DNA of 64,000 nt from a bacterium (GTDB lineage Bacteria > Planctomycetota > UBA1135 > UBA2386). The notes below the pieces were generated by a model. The model made no database searches. It saw only the letters and a program-made list of their open reading frames with translations, and was not told the DNA's origin. The position numbers were made by a program, and so were the translations under genes. How positions within the stretch are numbered: position 1 is the first letter of the stretch; each line of letters begins with the position of its first letter. The DNA is taken from assembly GCA_030432695.1 (NCBI GenBank), contig JAUILN010000013.1, positions 1 through 64,000 of the forward strand. Reading direction: 5' to 3'. Shown here piece after piece: positions 44,101 to 52,695 of this stretch.

Positions 44101-44570
44101 TCCTTGGTCACCAGTCGCGCTTCGTGTTCCTGGAGCCTTCGGCGACTTTCCCGGCGAACGGTGCGAAGTGCCGCGTGCTCGCGAAGTTCTTCGAGGTGCT
44201 CGTCGACGGTCAGACCGGCCTCGGTCCGACCTACAACATCGACAACCAGGGCAACGTGGCGCCAGTTGCCAATGCCCGCATCGGCTTCCGATTCAGCGCC
44301 AACCCGAACGCGGATCCCGGCGACCAGTTCTGGCCGAACGGCACGGATCCCAACGAGTCGCTGTTCGAGTTCGACCTCACCAACCCGGACTTCCTGCAAT
44401 GGCTCGACGACCGTCGGACTTCGGGAGACTCGCCGACGTTCGTTCAGTGGGACATCACGTTCAACACCCGCTACCACCCGACGAACGCCGGCAATGACAG
44501 CGGCGTCCCGCTGGATCCGGAGATGCCGCTCCCGGCGCTGGACTACCTGGTCCTGCCGTATCGCTTCTGA
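41163..44570 (+). CDS. Large lipoprotein B1 with Ig-like and glycine-rich domains
   Basis: A 1135-residue lipoprotein. Signal peptide with lipobox LITLAGALAVLAGCSGGGG. Residues about 35-170 form a Big_5 Ig-like domain (TTPPNNGKLFLNEPIRMDFS), and a second follows (EVRLTFDQPLNPSDENVPVN). From about 400 a beta-helix-like part (FSEVIIDDNVRVEGVG, WLVTGDFTVNGVLAVDGGAG) leads into Gly/Asn-rich stretches (GGIGVCGGGNGGRGS; KGGGGGGGAG). The C-terminal ~300 residues are beta-rich (DIESVTTNKMFEGGDAYELA). It is the longer paralogue of B2 (49413). ATG 41163 is used; 41175 is possible. No catalytic motif. Confidence 0.75.
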   Translation: MNPTMNLRVPRLITLAGALAVLAGCSGGGGNTDSVPGTSGDFLVLRTTPPNNGKLFLNEPIRMDFSNRVDLSTADLNTVAFQVFDLNGNPLTERPAGTFSVGRSAGDDEAGRQLVFTPRFPTNNTFTDGGFKPGRLYVVQLVAGSSRNNTTLRDVNGRPLSQPVTFEFRTADGTTPSQLFSDTRAGGPRRVSFQVSPQEGGEVALNRFSQEPVEVRLTFDQPLNPSDENVPVNIAADPTQRSGSNRGRVFMEYDDPSQQNRWIPATVDLEVNTREGSAIVLRPVGVLPNNADIRVIVENTVEDMSGESNVSDASYNRIFGTFRTQADFDPQYDAIVETFVDSSDLDLDAPFLEPAAELEDGQIRASFNFDGGTSRLTYRPQQRQVILNTDFTQITPVNNPPINVSGGVFTFSEVIIDDNVRVEGVGTNPMVWLVTGDFTVNGVLAVDGGAGARVDTLNSANFPTPGGIGVCGGGNGGRGSPNAQDRSELGEPGFGPGQRPNGGGEPGRLSCSSSCNRGSAGGGGSLFTQGDPWYPPNPTAQRWPQTDGFGGEGCTNRSLPGGQPGPQPFTDSRDDNNFWGSAVNLATGVRIRGELLAPVAGAGGGGGGDRSANCRVPDPTGFISDNKGGGGGGGAGILIVQALGTIRIGRSGLISAVGGHGGGGEQAGSNNEGGGGGGGSGGMVVLMAGQGFRIAAHGTNALTNATYGELDYSFAISADGGIGTQGRFGGTEISNKYSPIGTAAWNSKPTGGFGGMGIVQLLVPPGDDDDGTGNRLDDNIVFVDQNNMDLPAARKVELLAWRGWPDETGQRTDDLGNPIDLGNEDGDIRPSPILLPAPFGAVSRARSRWIDLGFARRERFDTDPGNDVPRSVIAPAGMEPKPDYGDEDLGFAGTSKGIGDPGYIAFDPQSGAPMFPVISLPGGDVRDIESVTTNKMFEGGDAYELALVPGQSLGTLDHRYSNYRLQILDDGDTPLADFRILGHQSRFVFLEPSATFPANGAKCRVLAKFFEVLVDGQTGLGPTYNIDNQGNVAPVANARIGFRFSANPNADPGDQFWPNGTDPNESLFEFDLTNPDFLQWLDDRRTSGDSPTFVQWDITFNTRYHPTNAGNDSGVPLDPEMPLPALDYLVLPYRF

Positions 44571-44947
44571 TCAAGCTGCTTTCAGGTCGGTGAACACTCC
44601 GATCAACCAACCCCGCGTCGGCGGGGGGCGGGCTCGGGCGCCTCAGCCGGCTGACGGTGGCCGGTCACGAGCGGCGCTCGGGTCCGGTCCAGGATCCTTC
44701 ACACACACCGACCCGCCTCGTCCACCGCGGGGCGGGGGCCTTCCGGAGTCCCGGGTGGGCTCATCGAGCTGGTGGGACGGGCTGCCCGCAGGGACGCGAT
44801 GACCTGCGCCGTCGCTCGGAAATCCAAACTCCCCTCTGCCGAGGTCCCGGATCGCCGGCCCCCGGTGGAGTTTCCGCCGCTTGGCGGTTCACAAGCATTC
44901 GGCCCGTTCCGCTTTCCCCCGGATGGGTCCTTTCGGACAAACGTTCC
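44571..44947 (+). other. Spacer between B1 and A2 with two hairpins
   Basis: No gene recognised. CCCCGC-GTCG-GCGGGG (44611-44626) is a strong stem 41 bp after the B1 stop and a candidate terminator without T run. CCGCC-GCTT-GGCGG (44874-44887) lies 60 bp before A2. The A2 frame stays open through this region, but its products here are Arg/Pro-rich and lack any signal peptide. Confidence 0.45.
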
Positions 44948-47900
44948 ATGATCGAGAGAGATCAGCTTCCCTTCGTCCGGTCGCGAACCGCTTCGCCTGA
45001 GGTGGGCGGCTCTGGCGTCGACCGGTCCGGTTTGCGAACCCTCGGGTATGCGGCGGCTCTGCTGGGCTCCGCGTTGATGTTCGGTTCGACTTTCAGCTCC
45101 TGCTCTGGAGGATCGAGCGGCGGCAGTGGCGGCCCCGGTGGCTCCCGGACGCTGGTGAAGGTCGAATACGGTCGCCTTGTCGACATCTACGCCTATCGGC
45201 GGATCGACGAGACCGAAGACGATCGCCGTGCGGTGTTCAACCGGCAGCCCTTCCTGATCGCGAGAGACGTCGTGGTCGGTCCAGATCTCGAGACGGATCC
45301 GCTGTTCGACTCGGTTGGCGAGGCCCGTCCTACCGCGGACTTCCGCTTCCAGTCGTTCGACGTTGCCGTCGGCCATGACGAACTGCTGATCCTGTGGGAC
45401 GACCGGCTCGAGTCGGAGCGATTCCAGGCGGCATACAGCGAGGCGACCGGCTCGCTGGTCGAGGTCGCTGCGGCGTGGCGGGGCCAGAACGTCCTGACGC
45501 GTCCGATCCCGGTCGTTCCGCGCGATGCAGCATTCCTGCTGACCTTCAGCTCCCCGCTAGGCGTGGATGACGCGCTGTTCGTGACGAATCCGTCGGCGGT
45601 CCAGGTGCTGCGATTCCGCGACGATCCGAATGTCGTGCCGGCACCGCAGGCGTTCGTACCAGCTGACGTGCGCATTCTGGCTCGGGAAGAGCAGCTGATC
45701 ATCGACACCACCATCATCGGTGGCGAGTCGATCGGTCGACGGGTCAGCACCGGCCTCGACCCGAGCGAGGATCAGCTCACTGCCAACTACAGAATTGCCA
45801 TCCCCACCGGGGGCGTGCTGGGGCGGCTCCTCGATGTGAGCCCGGATCCGATCGCTGACCAGAACGGCGTCGATTCCGCAGGGGATACCGCGGTGATTCG
45901 AGACTTCCGTTCTGGGAACGCGAGTGATGGTGAGGTCGGCTCGCTCGCCGACTTCGAAGCCCCTGCGATCATTGCCCAGAAGAGCATGGGGATCGTCACG
46001 GTCGACCCGGCGACGCGCATCGTGACGCTCAACAAGCGTGGTGCTGCGGTCGTTCTGCGTGGCCGCACGCCTTTCGTCGATGGCGTTGTCGATGCCGACT
46101 CGAACCTTCCGAAGGGACCGCTTTCGGTTCCGCTCGTGAACTCGAACGGCAATCCGGAACCCCTCCCCCATGGTGACTTCGTGCGGCAGGTGGTCATGAG
46201 TTCCGCGGGCGAAGCCGTCGTCATCAGGGCCGAGATCGTCCAGAATCTGCAGGTCGGCACGATCGAGGGTGATGCGACGTTCCCAGGGCCGGGTCTCACT
46301 CCCGGCGGCACACAGGGTGAGGACCTCCAGGTCGTTCGAGTTCGGCTCGCGACCGTGGAGGGTTTCGATTCGATGGGCAATCGCGTGACGTTGGCGTCGC
46401 TAGCCGGCGCCGGTGCCGACTGCACGGTGACGAGCCGTTACTACGAGTCGATGAGGACTGCACAGGGCAGCGTTCTCACGACCGATGCCGACCGGCGCCG
46501 AGAGTTCTTCGTGCTCGAGCCCGCGCCGACGGACGCCAACGGCGATCCCCTGCCTCCCGGGGCGCCGCTCATCAACGTGCAGCCGACCGCGCGTTTCGCA
46601 GTGAGATTCAGCGAGCCGATGGACCTGTCCGTCGTCAGCTCGTTCGACAACTACGTGCTCACCACCGAGGACTGCGGGGTGAACGACTTCCAGGCGGCGC
46701 TCGATTCGCCGAAGTCGGCTTCGCTGAGCTTCCTACAGGCTGACCTCATCGACCAACGGGGCGACGGCACCCTGTTGCAGCTGGCGCCGCGTCTGGGGCT
46801 CTACCACGAGAACGGTTCGGAGGAGTCCTACTGGTTCCACGTGGATGTGGGGCCTCGTGGCGTCACCGACCTCGCAGGCAACGTGTTGGACCTCTACGAC
46901 CGGCCAGAAATCGCGAATCGGGATCCTCTCCAGAACTTCTCTGTGACGTTCGATCTCGACGCGGCCGCTGCAGACAACTTCGTGGGGTCCCGCGTGTTCC
47001 GGTTCGAGGACTTCGACGAAGACGGGACCCCGCCGGGATCGATCGACTTCTTCGGTCAGTTCCAGCTCATCGACGGACGGCTCTACGCCAGCCCGGTTTC
47101 ACGGCGCAGCCGAACCGCCGACAACCAGAACCTCGGTGCGATTCAGCGTTGGGACAAGGGTGAGTGCGTCCAGCCGGCAAACAACATGACGATGACGCCG
47201 CCGGTTTCGATCCCGCCCGGGACGAATCCGCCTGGCGTGCTCTACCAGACACCCTCGATGACGAACGTCGCCCCTCCTCCGTTGGCATTCCAGCCTTCGA
47301 ACGGGGCCTATGGCGGGCTGACCGAGCCGCACACCACCTACGGTGCGCGCTTGATGATGACCTACCGCGAGGACGACTTCGACCTCGACTACCACAACGC
47401 CAACGACCTCAACATCGACGTCGAACAGATGCACTGGGCGCCGTGGTCGGATCAGACGGTGCTCTTCGATCGATTCGATCGCTACACGATGGCGCTCGGG
47501 CACTCGAAGAAGCGCCCAGACCTCCTCTACTCGCTGTTCACGGACATGATGGCGATGACGTCGACGTGTGCGTTCGACTGTCTCTCGCTGTTCAGTGGTC
47601 TGGAGCTGACATACCTGAACAACGTGCTTCCGGGTTCATCGATGGTGAACGTCGTCACGGACAAGGAGTACGTGATCAATCCGAACGACGCGTTCCGGTC
47701 CGACTCCGACGTGAAGTACATGCCGTATCCGGAATTCGCGCGGACCTACACGTGGCGTGACAGTCGGATCGTCAGCTGGGACATGCAACTCGACCAGGCC
47801 ATCGGCCTTGGCGGCTCGCAGGATGCGGATTCCGATCCGCCCGAGGGTGATCGCACGGCTTCGATCTCGTCGCCGTGGATCTCGAACGATCCCGCCTCGG

Positions 47901-48976
47901 CGTTCATCACCCAGCCATCGGATGGATGGGTCTTCACCGAACTCGTGCGTGACCAGGGCGACTTCCTGGGGGACCGCACGAAGGACCACGATCCGATTGC
48001 GCTTCCGTTGTTGGTCGACATCTCCGTGTGGCCGGATGACACGCAGCAGGTGGCGACCGCAGCCAACCAGATGCACATCGCGCTCGTCGGGCCGAACAAC
48101 CAGGGCTACTACAACAGCGCGTTCACCGTCACGACGACGAACCCGCCGGATCCGTTCAACTGCACGGCGATCGAAACCCCCTACTTCCGCATCTACACGG
48201 TCGGAGGTCAGGACCTCAATATCCCGGGTCAGGTCAACACCATCGAACCCGATCTGCAGACCGTTGCTCGAGGCGGCGTCATCAAGGACATGGCGCTTGG
48301 TGACGCGACCTTCGGTCTGTTCCAGAGCAAGCCGGGTGATTCGACGACCTACTGGGCCCAGATGGACCTGGTGCGTCGCGTTTCTCTGGTGACCTTTGGC
48401 TTCTTCGATACGTTGCAGCCGAACAAGCACGCCCTGCGGTTGCTTTCGCCGCCGATCGGCGGTCCGCTTCCAGCAACCGATGCAGGACGCCCCGACATGA
48501 CCGGCCTCAATGGTGGGGACGTCGCGGTCCAAGACATGATCGCGGTGCTCGACCCGCCGGCGAACGTGCAGCCCGGGGGTACCAAGGTAGAGGTTCAGTT
48601 CCGGGGTGCGCAGTCGTTCGACAACTCGGACGAGATCTACAATCCGACCCTCGATGACCCGCCAACCTACGTGCCGGACGACACGATGGCCGGCCGAGGG
48701 AACCTGCTGAATCCCAACTACGCCTGTGAGGCCTATCGATATGCGATGGCCAATCCGGGACCGGTGGGCGGGCGCGTACCTAGGATCAACGCGTCCGGTC
48801 TGACCCCATACGTCACTGCCGACGGCCTCGACAGCATCCGGAACCCAGTCACAGGCCTCTTGCCGCGGTTCTTCAACTTCCGTCTGGTCATGGAGAACAA
48901 CATCAACTCCGACCCCGCGGTGTCGCCGTCGCTCCGCGGGATGGCATTGGTGTACCGAGTCGCGCCCAGCAACTGA
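44948..48976 (+). CDS. Giant lipoprotein A2 of the pilus-locus array
   Basis: A 1342-residue paralogue of A1. Long N-region, then hydrophobic segment and cysteine (GSALMFGSTFSSCSGGSSGG). Blocks in the same order as in A1: YGRLVDIYA, VVPRDAAFLLTFSSPLGVD, DTAVIRDFRSGN, an Ig-like segment (RFAVRFSEPMDLSVVSSFDN), NIDVEQMHWAPW, LGHSKKRPD, YPEFARTYTWRD, and the end RFFNFRLVMENNINS. No enzyme signature. It separates B1 from B2. The lipobox (FSSC) is less typical than in A1. Confidence 0.72.
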   Translation: MIERDQLPFVRSRTASPEVGGSGVDRSGLRTLGYAAALLGSALMFGSTFSSCSGGSSGGSGGPGGSRTLVKVEYGRLVDIYAYRRIDETEDDRRAVFNRQPFLIARDVVVGPDLETDPLFDSVGEARPTADFRFQSFDVAVGHDELLILWDDRLESERFQAAYSEATGSLVEVAAAWRGQNVLTRPIPVVPRDAAFLLTFSSPLGVDDALFVTNPSAVQVLRFRDDPNVVPAPQAFVPADVRILAREEQLIIDTTIIGGESIGRRVSTGLDPSEDQLTANYRIAIPTGGVLGRLLDVSPDPIADQNGVDSAGDTAVIRDFRSGNASDGEVGSLADFEAPAIIAQKSMGIVTVDPATRIVTLNKRGAAVVLRGRTPFVDGVVDADSNLPKGPLSVPLVNSNGNPEPLPHGDFVRQVVMSSAGEAVVIRAEIVQNLQVGTIEGDATFPGPGLTPGGTQGEDLQVVRVRLATVEGFDSMGNRVTLASLAGAGADCTVTSRYYESMRTAQGSVLTTDADRRREFFVLEPAPTDANGDPLPPGAPLINVQPTARFAVRFSEPMDLSVVSSFDNYVLTTEDCGVNDFQAALDSPKSASLSFLQADLIDQRGDGTLLQLAPRLGLYHENGSEESYWFHVDVGPRGVTDLAGNVLDLYDRPEIANRDPLQNFSVTFDLDAAAADNFVGSRVFRFEDFDEDGTPPGSIDFFGQFQLIDGRLYASPVSRRSRTADNQNLGAIQRWDKGECVQPANNMTMTPPVSIPPGTNPPGVLYQTPSMTNVAPPPLAFQPSNGAYGGLTEPHTTYGARLMMTYREDDFDLDYHNANDLNIDVEQMHWAPWSDQTVLFDRFDRYTMALGHSKKRPDLLYSLFTDMMAMTSTCAFDCLSLFSGLELTYLNNVLPGSSMVNVVTDKEYVINPNDAFRSDSDVKYMPYPEFARTYTWRDSRIVSWDMQLDQAIGLGGSQDADSDPPEGDRTASISSPWISNDPASAFITQPSDGWVFTELVRDQGDFLGDRTKDHDPIALPLLVDISVWPDDTQQVATAANQMHIALVGPNNQGYYNSAFTVTTTNPPDPFNCTAIETPYFRIYTVGGQDLNIPGQVNTIEPDLQTVARGGVIKDMALGDATFGLFQSKPGDSTTYWAQMDLVRRVSLVTFGFFDTLQPNKHALRLLSPPIGGPLPATDAGRPDMTGLNGGDVAVQDMIAVLDPPANVQPGGTKVEVQFRGAQSFDNSDEIYNPTLDDPPTYVPDDTMAGRGNLLNPNYACEAYRYAMANPGPVGGRVPRINASGLTPYVTADGLDSIRNPVTGLLPRFFNFRLVMENNINSDPAVSPSLRGMALVYRVAPSN

Positions 48977-48993
48977 TCTGGGCCCGCGTGTTC

Positions 48994-49041
48994 GGGGCCC
49001 TTGTGAGACGGGGCCCTTGTGAGACTGGGCCCTCGTGAGAT
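48994..49041 (+). repeat. 16-bp triplication just after the A2 stop
   Basis: GGGGCCCTTGTGAGAC is perfectly duplicated at 48994-49009 and 49010-49025; a third unit with three changes follows at 49026-49041. It begins 18 nt after the stop codon. Confidence 0.88.
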
Positions 49042-49412
49042 CCGGGGCCTCGGGAAGGTGCGCGCCGAACGATGACTCCAGAACAGTGGCATGTGCCGCG
49101 CGGAGCTGTCGGGCGGCGGGCTCGTGAAGGGGGTGGCGGGGACCGGCGTCGCTGGCGGTCGTCCTACGCGCTGGGTCGAGCCTGACTGTCGGGCCCCGCC
49201 CCGAAGCGGCGCTCGTCTGCGACTGGTAGGGCGGTCGCTCGGCGATTTCCGGAGCGGTCGCCGGAGCACCGGGAGGACCGGTTCGTTACGCTGACTCGAG
49301 TCTGTGGTCGGCGTGCGCTCGGAACAGTTCGAGTGGGTGACACGGCCACTGTTCTCCCGATCCAGTCCTGTGGCGGCCCGACCACCGTGTCGTCCGTCCG
49401 TTCCCGAGCGAG
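49042..49412 (+). other. Spacer between A2 and B2
   Basis: About 370 bp with no recognised gene. Open frames on both strands are shadows. No distinct promoter was identified, although B2 must be transcribed from here or by read-through from A2. Confidence 0.4.
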
Positions 49413-51272
49413 ATGAGCCGCAGAGCGCCCCATCGAAGAGCGCGAAGCCGAATCCTGGCTGGACTGGGATTGCTGGTAGTCGGCGCAGTGGGCTGTCACG
49501 AACGGCCCCGTTGGGTCACTGTCGACCGGATCGAAGTCGGCATGCCGACTTCGCAACCCGGTCGCGCCGGCCTCGTCCTGCTGAATCAGGAACTCGTGGT
49601 CCGGTTCTCGGAACCCATCGACCCAAGTACGGTCACGAACGACAGCGTTCGTGTTCTCGATGAGGGAGGTCATCCGGTTGCGGGCCAACTGCGGTGCGGC
49701 AGCCGGTCTCTCCGGTTCTCTCCGATTCCTCCGGTCACGCGTGAGTTGAGGGACGGGAGTCTGAGCCTTGGAGGCTCGTACCGGCTGGAGATCATCGGCT
49801 GGCCGACCAGCTACGGAATCCGCTCCCGAGCCGGTCGACCGCTGGAACACAGCCTCTCGGTGTCTTTCGAGGTGCCGCGAGATCCGACCGACCTCGGGTT
49901 CCCGAGCCCCTTCGTTCCCGTGGGGGTCGGTGAGGAGCCGTTTACTCTCGACGTATCGCACGGTCGCCCACTTCGGATGGCAGCCGACGAGCCAGTGCTG
50001 GATCTGCACTTCACGTTGCCGCCGCGTCCCGATCGCGTGACAGCCGACGCCTTCGTGTTCGTCGATCTCGAGGTGGGAAGCGATTCGGAGCGCGAGATCA
50101 TCCCGGAGTCGGTGGTCGTGTTGGCCGAGCGAAGCCCCTGGAGTCGCCACTACGGCAGTACGGTGAGAGTCCGGTTCCGCCCGGATCAGGGGATCGAGGC
50201 GGGAGACGACATCTACCTGATGTTTCGAAGCGAGCCGGACAGAGTGCTTCGCGACTACGGTGATCGACCGCTCGTTCCGTCGGTCGCACCTCTCAAGGTC
50301 GAGATCGATCCCGGCTCGCGCGCGCGACTCAAGGACTTCGAGATCGCCAGCCTGGACCTCGAGCCGATGGCCGATGTCGGGCTCGGCTTCGAACTCGCCG
50401 ACGGTCGGATTCGACCTCGAGCGCGGATCGAGGCGGGCACCGGGCGAGATGGCGACTTCCATCCGACCGTCGACACCGTGCTGGATGGTTCGACACCGCG
50501 TGAGGACGGGTCGCGAGCGAGGGAACTGCACTTTCGCGACTTCGTGGTTCCGGCCGACGTAACGGTTCGGCTGGTCGGTGCAGAAGGTCTGCGCATCCTG
50601 GTGACGCATGAAGTTCGCATCGAGGGACGGATCGTTCTCGAGGACGCGGCTCGAGCGATTCCGTGGACTGCCGGGGAGCATCCGGGGTTCGCGGCGCTGG
50701 TCGAGGCCAGCGGGGTCGCCATCGTCACCGCTGGACGCATCGTGGTCGCCGAGGGAGCAGTGCTCGAGCATGTCGGTGAGCTCATGGATGGGGCGTCGCC
50801 ATGCACGCTCATCGCCGCTGCAGGAATCCAACTCGGCGACAGAGTCCCTCCGCGGACGGTAGTCGCGGTCGAGGAGGGTGCGACGATCTCCGGTCGAGGT
50901 GCCGGGCTGATCCGTCTTGCCGTGCAGATGACATCCGGGGTTCCCGAGGGCACGCAACTGCGGGCGGGAAGCTGGACGGGTTGGCTCGCGCTACCGCCGC
51001 AGCACATCGGTCGGATCGAGGTTCTGCTCGACGATCCCGACGACGGGTTGCAGGGCTGGTTGCAGGCGGCCGAACCCAGCAGCGTCGGAGGCCAGTCTCC
51101 TTTGGTCGCGCCCAGGCACCTGATCCGGCCGATTCCGCTACCGCTTCGTGAGCCGTTGGATGTTCGAGGTGGGGCTTTCGTCCGGATCGGTTTCACGGCG
51201 GAGGAGGTCGGGCCGGGAGCCCTGCCGTCCGCGGCTGGTTTTCGTCTGTACGAACGCGATCGTCCGCGCTGA
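49413..51272 (+). CDS. Lipoprotein B2, shorter paralogue of B1
   Basis: A 619-residue lipoprotein: basic start, hydrophobic stretch and lipobox ILAGLGLLVVGAVGC. A Big_5-like Ig domain follows (LNQELVVRFSEPIDPSTVTN), a second beta domain (VLDLHFTLPPRPDRVTADAF), and then the beta-helix-like part in the same order as in B1 (FELADGRIRPRARIEAGTG, LHFRDFVVPADVTVRLVG, LVTHEVRIEGRIVLEDA, GRIVVAEGAVLEHVG) but without the glycine-rich stretches. Fourth member of the A-B-A-B array. Function unknown. Confidence 0.7.
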   Translation: MSRRAPHRRARSRILAGLGLLVVGAVGCHERPRWVTVDRIEVGMPTSQPGRAGLVLLNQELVVRFSEPIDPSTVTNDSVRVLDEGGHPVAGQLRCGSRSLRFSPIPPVTRELRDGSLSLGGSYRLEIIGWPTSYGIRSRAGRPLEHSLSVSFEVPRDPTDLGFPSPFVPVGVGEEPFTLDVSHGRPLRMAADEPVLDLHFTLPPRPDRVTADAFVFVDLEVGSDSEREIIPESVVVLAERSPWSRHYGSTVRVRFRPDQGIEAGDDIYLMFRSEPDRVLRDYGDRPLVPSVAPLKVEIDPGSRARLKDFEIASLDLEPMADVGLGFELADGRIRPRARIEAGTGRDGDFHPTVDTVLDGSTPREDGSRARELHFRDFVVPADVTVRLVGAEGLRILVTHEVRIEGRIVLEDAARAIPWTAGEHPGFAALVEASGVAIVTAGRIVVAEGAVLEHVGELMDGASPCTLIAAAGIQLGDRVPPRTVVAVEEGATISGRGAGLIRLAVQMTSGVPEGTQLRAGSWTGWLALPPQHIGRIEVLLDDPDDGLQGWLQAAEPSSVGGQSPLVAPRHLIRPIPLPLREPLDVRGGAFVRIGFTAEEVGPGALPSAAGFRLYERDRPR

Positions 51273-51598
51273 GCGCGACGGCATGCGGGATTCGTGCGGC
51301 GCTGCGTTGCGGCATGGATCGAGGAGGGCCCTGCCCCACGGTGTCGGGAGGTCGCATCCGGGCTGGACGGCTTCCCGCCACCTCGCTACGGTGTCACCGT
51401 GTCGAGATCGGTTGGGCGACCGAGCCGGCATGTCGTGACCACCTCGAGAGAGGGCGTTGCGCTCCATGGGCGGTCGGCGTGGTTGCCGGCGGTCCACATC
51501 ACTTGGGAGGGGTCGGCACGCCGACTCCGAGCGCTGGCTCGCGCCGACCGCACTGGTCGGCGAAGTGCCCGCGTGCGCCGATGGCGGCTGGGCGACGG
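51273..51598 (+). other. Spacer before the prepilin peptidase gene
   Basis: 326 bp in which I see no convincing gene or hairpin. The peptidase frame is open from 51314, but the family's first membrane helix begins only at about 51620. Confidence 0.4.
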
Positions 51599-52561
51599 AT
51601 GGTGGAAAGCTGGACACTGGCGACGGTGACGATGTTCGGCGCGATCGTCGGATCGTTCCTGAACGTCGTGATCCATCGACTACCTGCCAGGGACGTGCAG
51701 CGCTCCCGTGGCCCACGCTCGGCATGTCCGCACTGCGGAGCCCCGATCCCCGGGTGGTTGAACATCCCGATCTTGTCCTGGCTGCTGCTGCGTGGCCGTG
51801 CCCGTTGCTGCAAGGTACCGATCAGCGCGCGCTACCCGTTGGTCGAAGCGATCACCGCGGGCTTGTTCTTCCTGCTCGCGTGGATCCCACCCACGGGCGT
51901 TCGGCCGTCGTTCCTCGAGCCGGATCTGGCCGGGTGGTCGGCATTCCTGTTCGGCGGGTTCCTCGTTGCGTCCCTGGTCGCGAATACCTTCATCGACCTC
52001 GAGTTCCGGATCCTTCCCGACCGGCTGACCAAGCCGACCATGGCTGTGGGGATCCTGGCGGGGCTGTTGGTTCCCGCGATGCCGGGCCCGATCGCTTCGG
52101 AAGGCCTCGAGCGCCTGCCGGATCTCACCGGTGGGCTGTTGGCGAGCCTCCTCGGGATGTTGGCGGGGCTCATCGTGACCTGGTCGGTGCGTGCACTCGG
52201 TTCGCTGGCGTTCGGCCGTGAGGCGATGGGCCTCGGGGACGTCAAGTTGATGGGGGGGATCGGGGCGTTCCTGGGCTGGCAGGGGGCACTTCTGACCTTC
52301 TTCCTGGGTTGCGTCCTCGGCGCACTGGGCGGTGGCGTGCGTCAGTTGGTCACACGTGACCCCAAGGTTGCCTTCGGGCCGTTCCTGGCGGGCGCCGCGC
52401 TGATCTCACTGTTCTTCCGCGGTTTCCTGATCGAGTTCCTGACCGTGACCTGGCCCGAATGGACCGCACGGGGCGATACCGCTCCCCTGGTGTTCATCGG
52501 GCTTGGCGTGGTCTTGCTATCGATGCTCCTGCTCCTCCGTCGTCGGAGGTACTCCCGGTGA
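51599..52561 (+). CDS. pilD: Prepilin leader peptidase / N-methyltransferase
   Basis: Inner-membrane aspartic protease that cleaves type IV prepilins after Gly and methylates the new N-terminus. 320 residues. The N-terminal helix FGAIVGSFLNVVIHRLP is followed by the cytoplasmic zinc loop: first pair CPHC, but the second pair is RCCK instead of C-x2-C. Catalytic Asp residues lie in FIDLEFRILPDRLT and GLGDVKLMGGIGAFLGW. About eight membrane helices. ATG 51599 (MVESWTLATVTMFG) fits the family; 51581 is possible. It would process the pilin encoded at 61136. Confidence 0.88.
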   Translation: MVESWTLATVTMFGAIVGSFLNVVIHRLPARDVQRSRGPRSACPHCGAPIPGWLNIPILSWLLLRGRARCCKVPISARYPLVEAITAGLFFLLAWIPPTGVRPSFLEPDLAGWSAFLFGGFLVASLVANTFIDLEFRILPDRLTKPTMAVGILAGLLVPAMPGPIASEGLERLPDLTGGLLASLLGMLAGLIVTWSVRALGSLAFGREAMGLGDVKLMGGIGAFLGWQGALLTFFLGCVLGALGGGVRQLVTRDPKVAFGPFLAGAALISLFFRGFLIEFLTVTWPEWTARGDTAPLVFIGLGVVLLSMLLLLRRRRYSR

Positions 52562-52695
52562 ATCCGATTCGTCCTCCGAGGGCTCGTTCCGTCGTGTCGT
52601 CGCCGCTGCCGCCGGTCCGCCGAGTTCTGGCGCGCCGTGCTCGGCGGACCCGGCTTCTCCCAGATCCCCTGAACCACACCCCCTGGAATCCTCGC

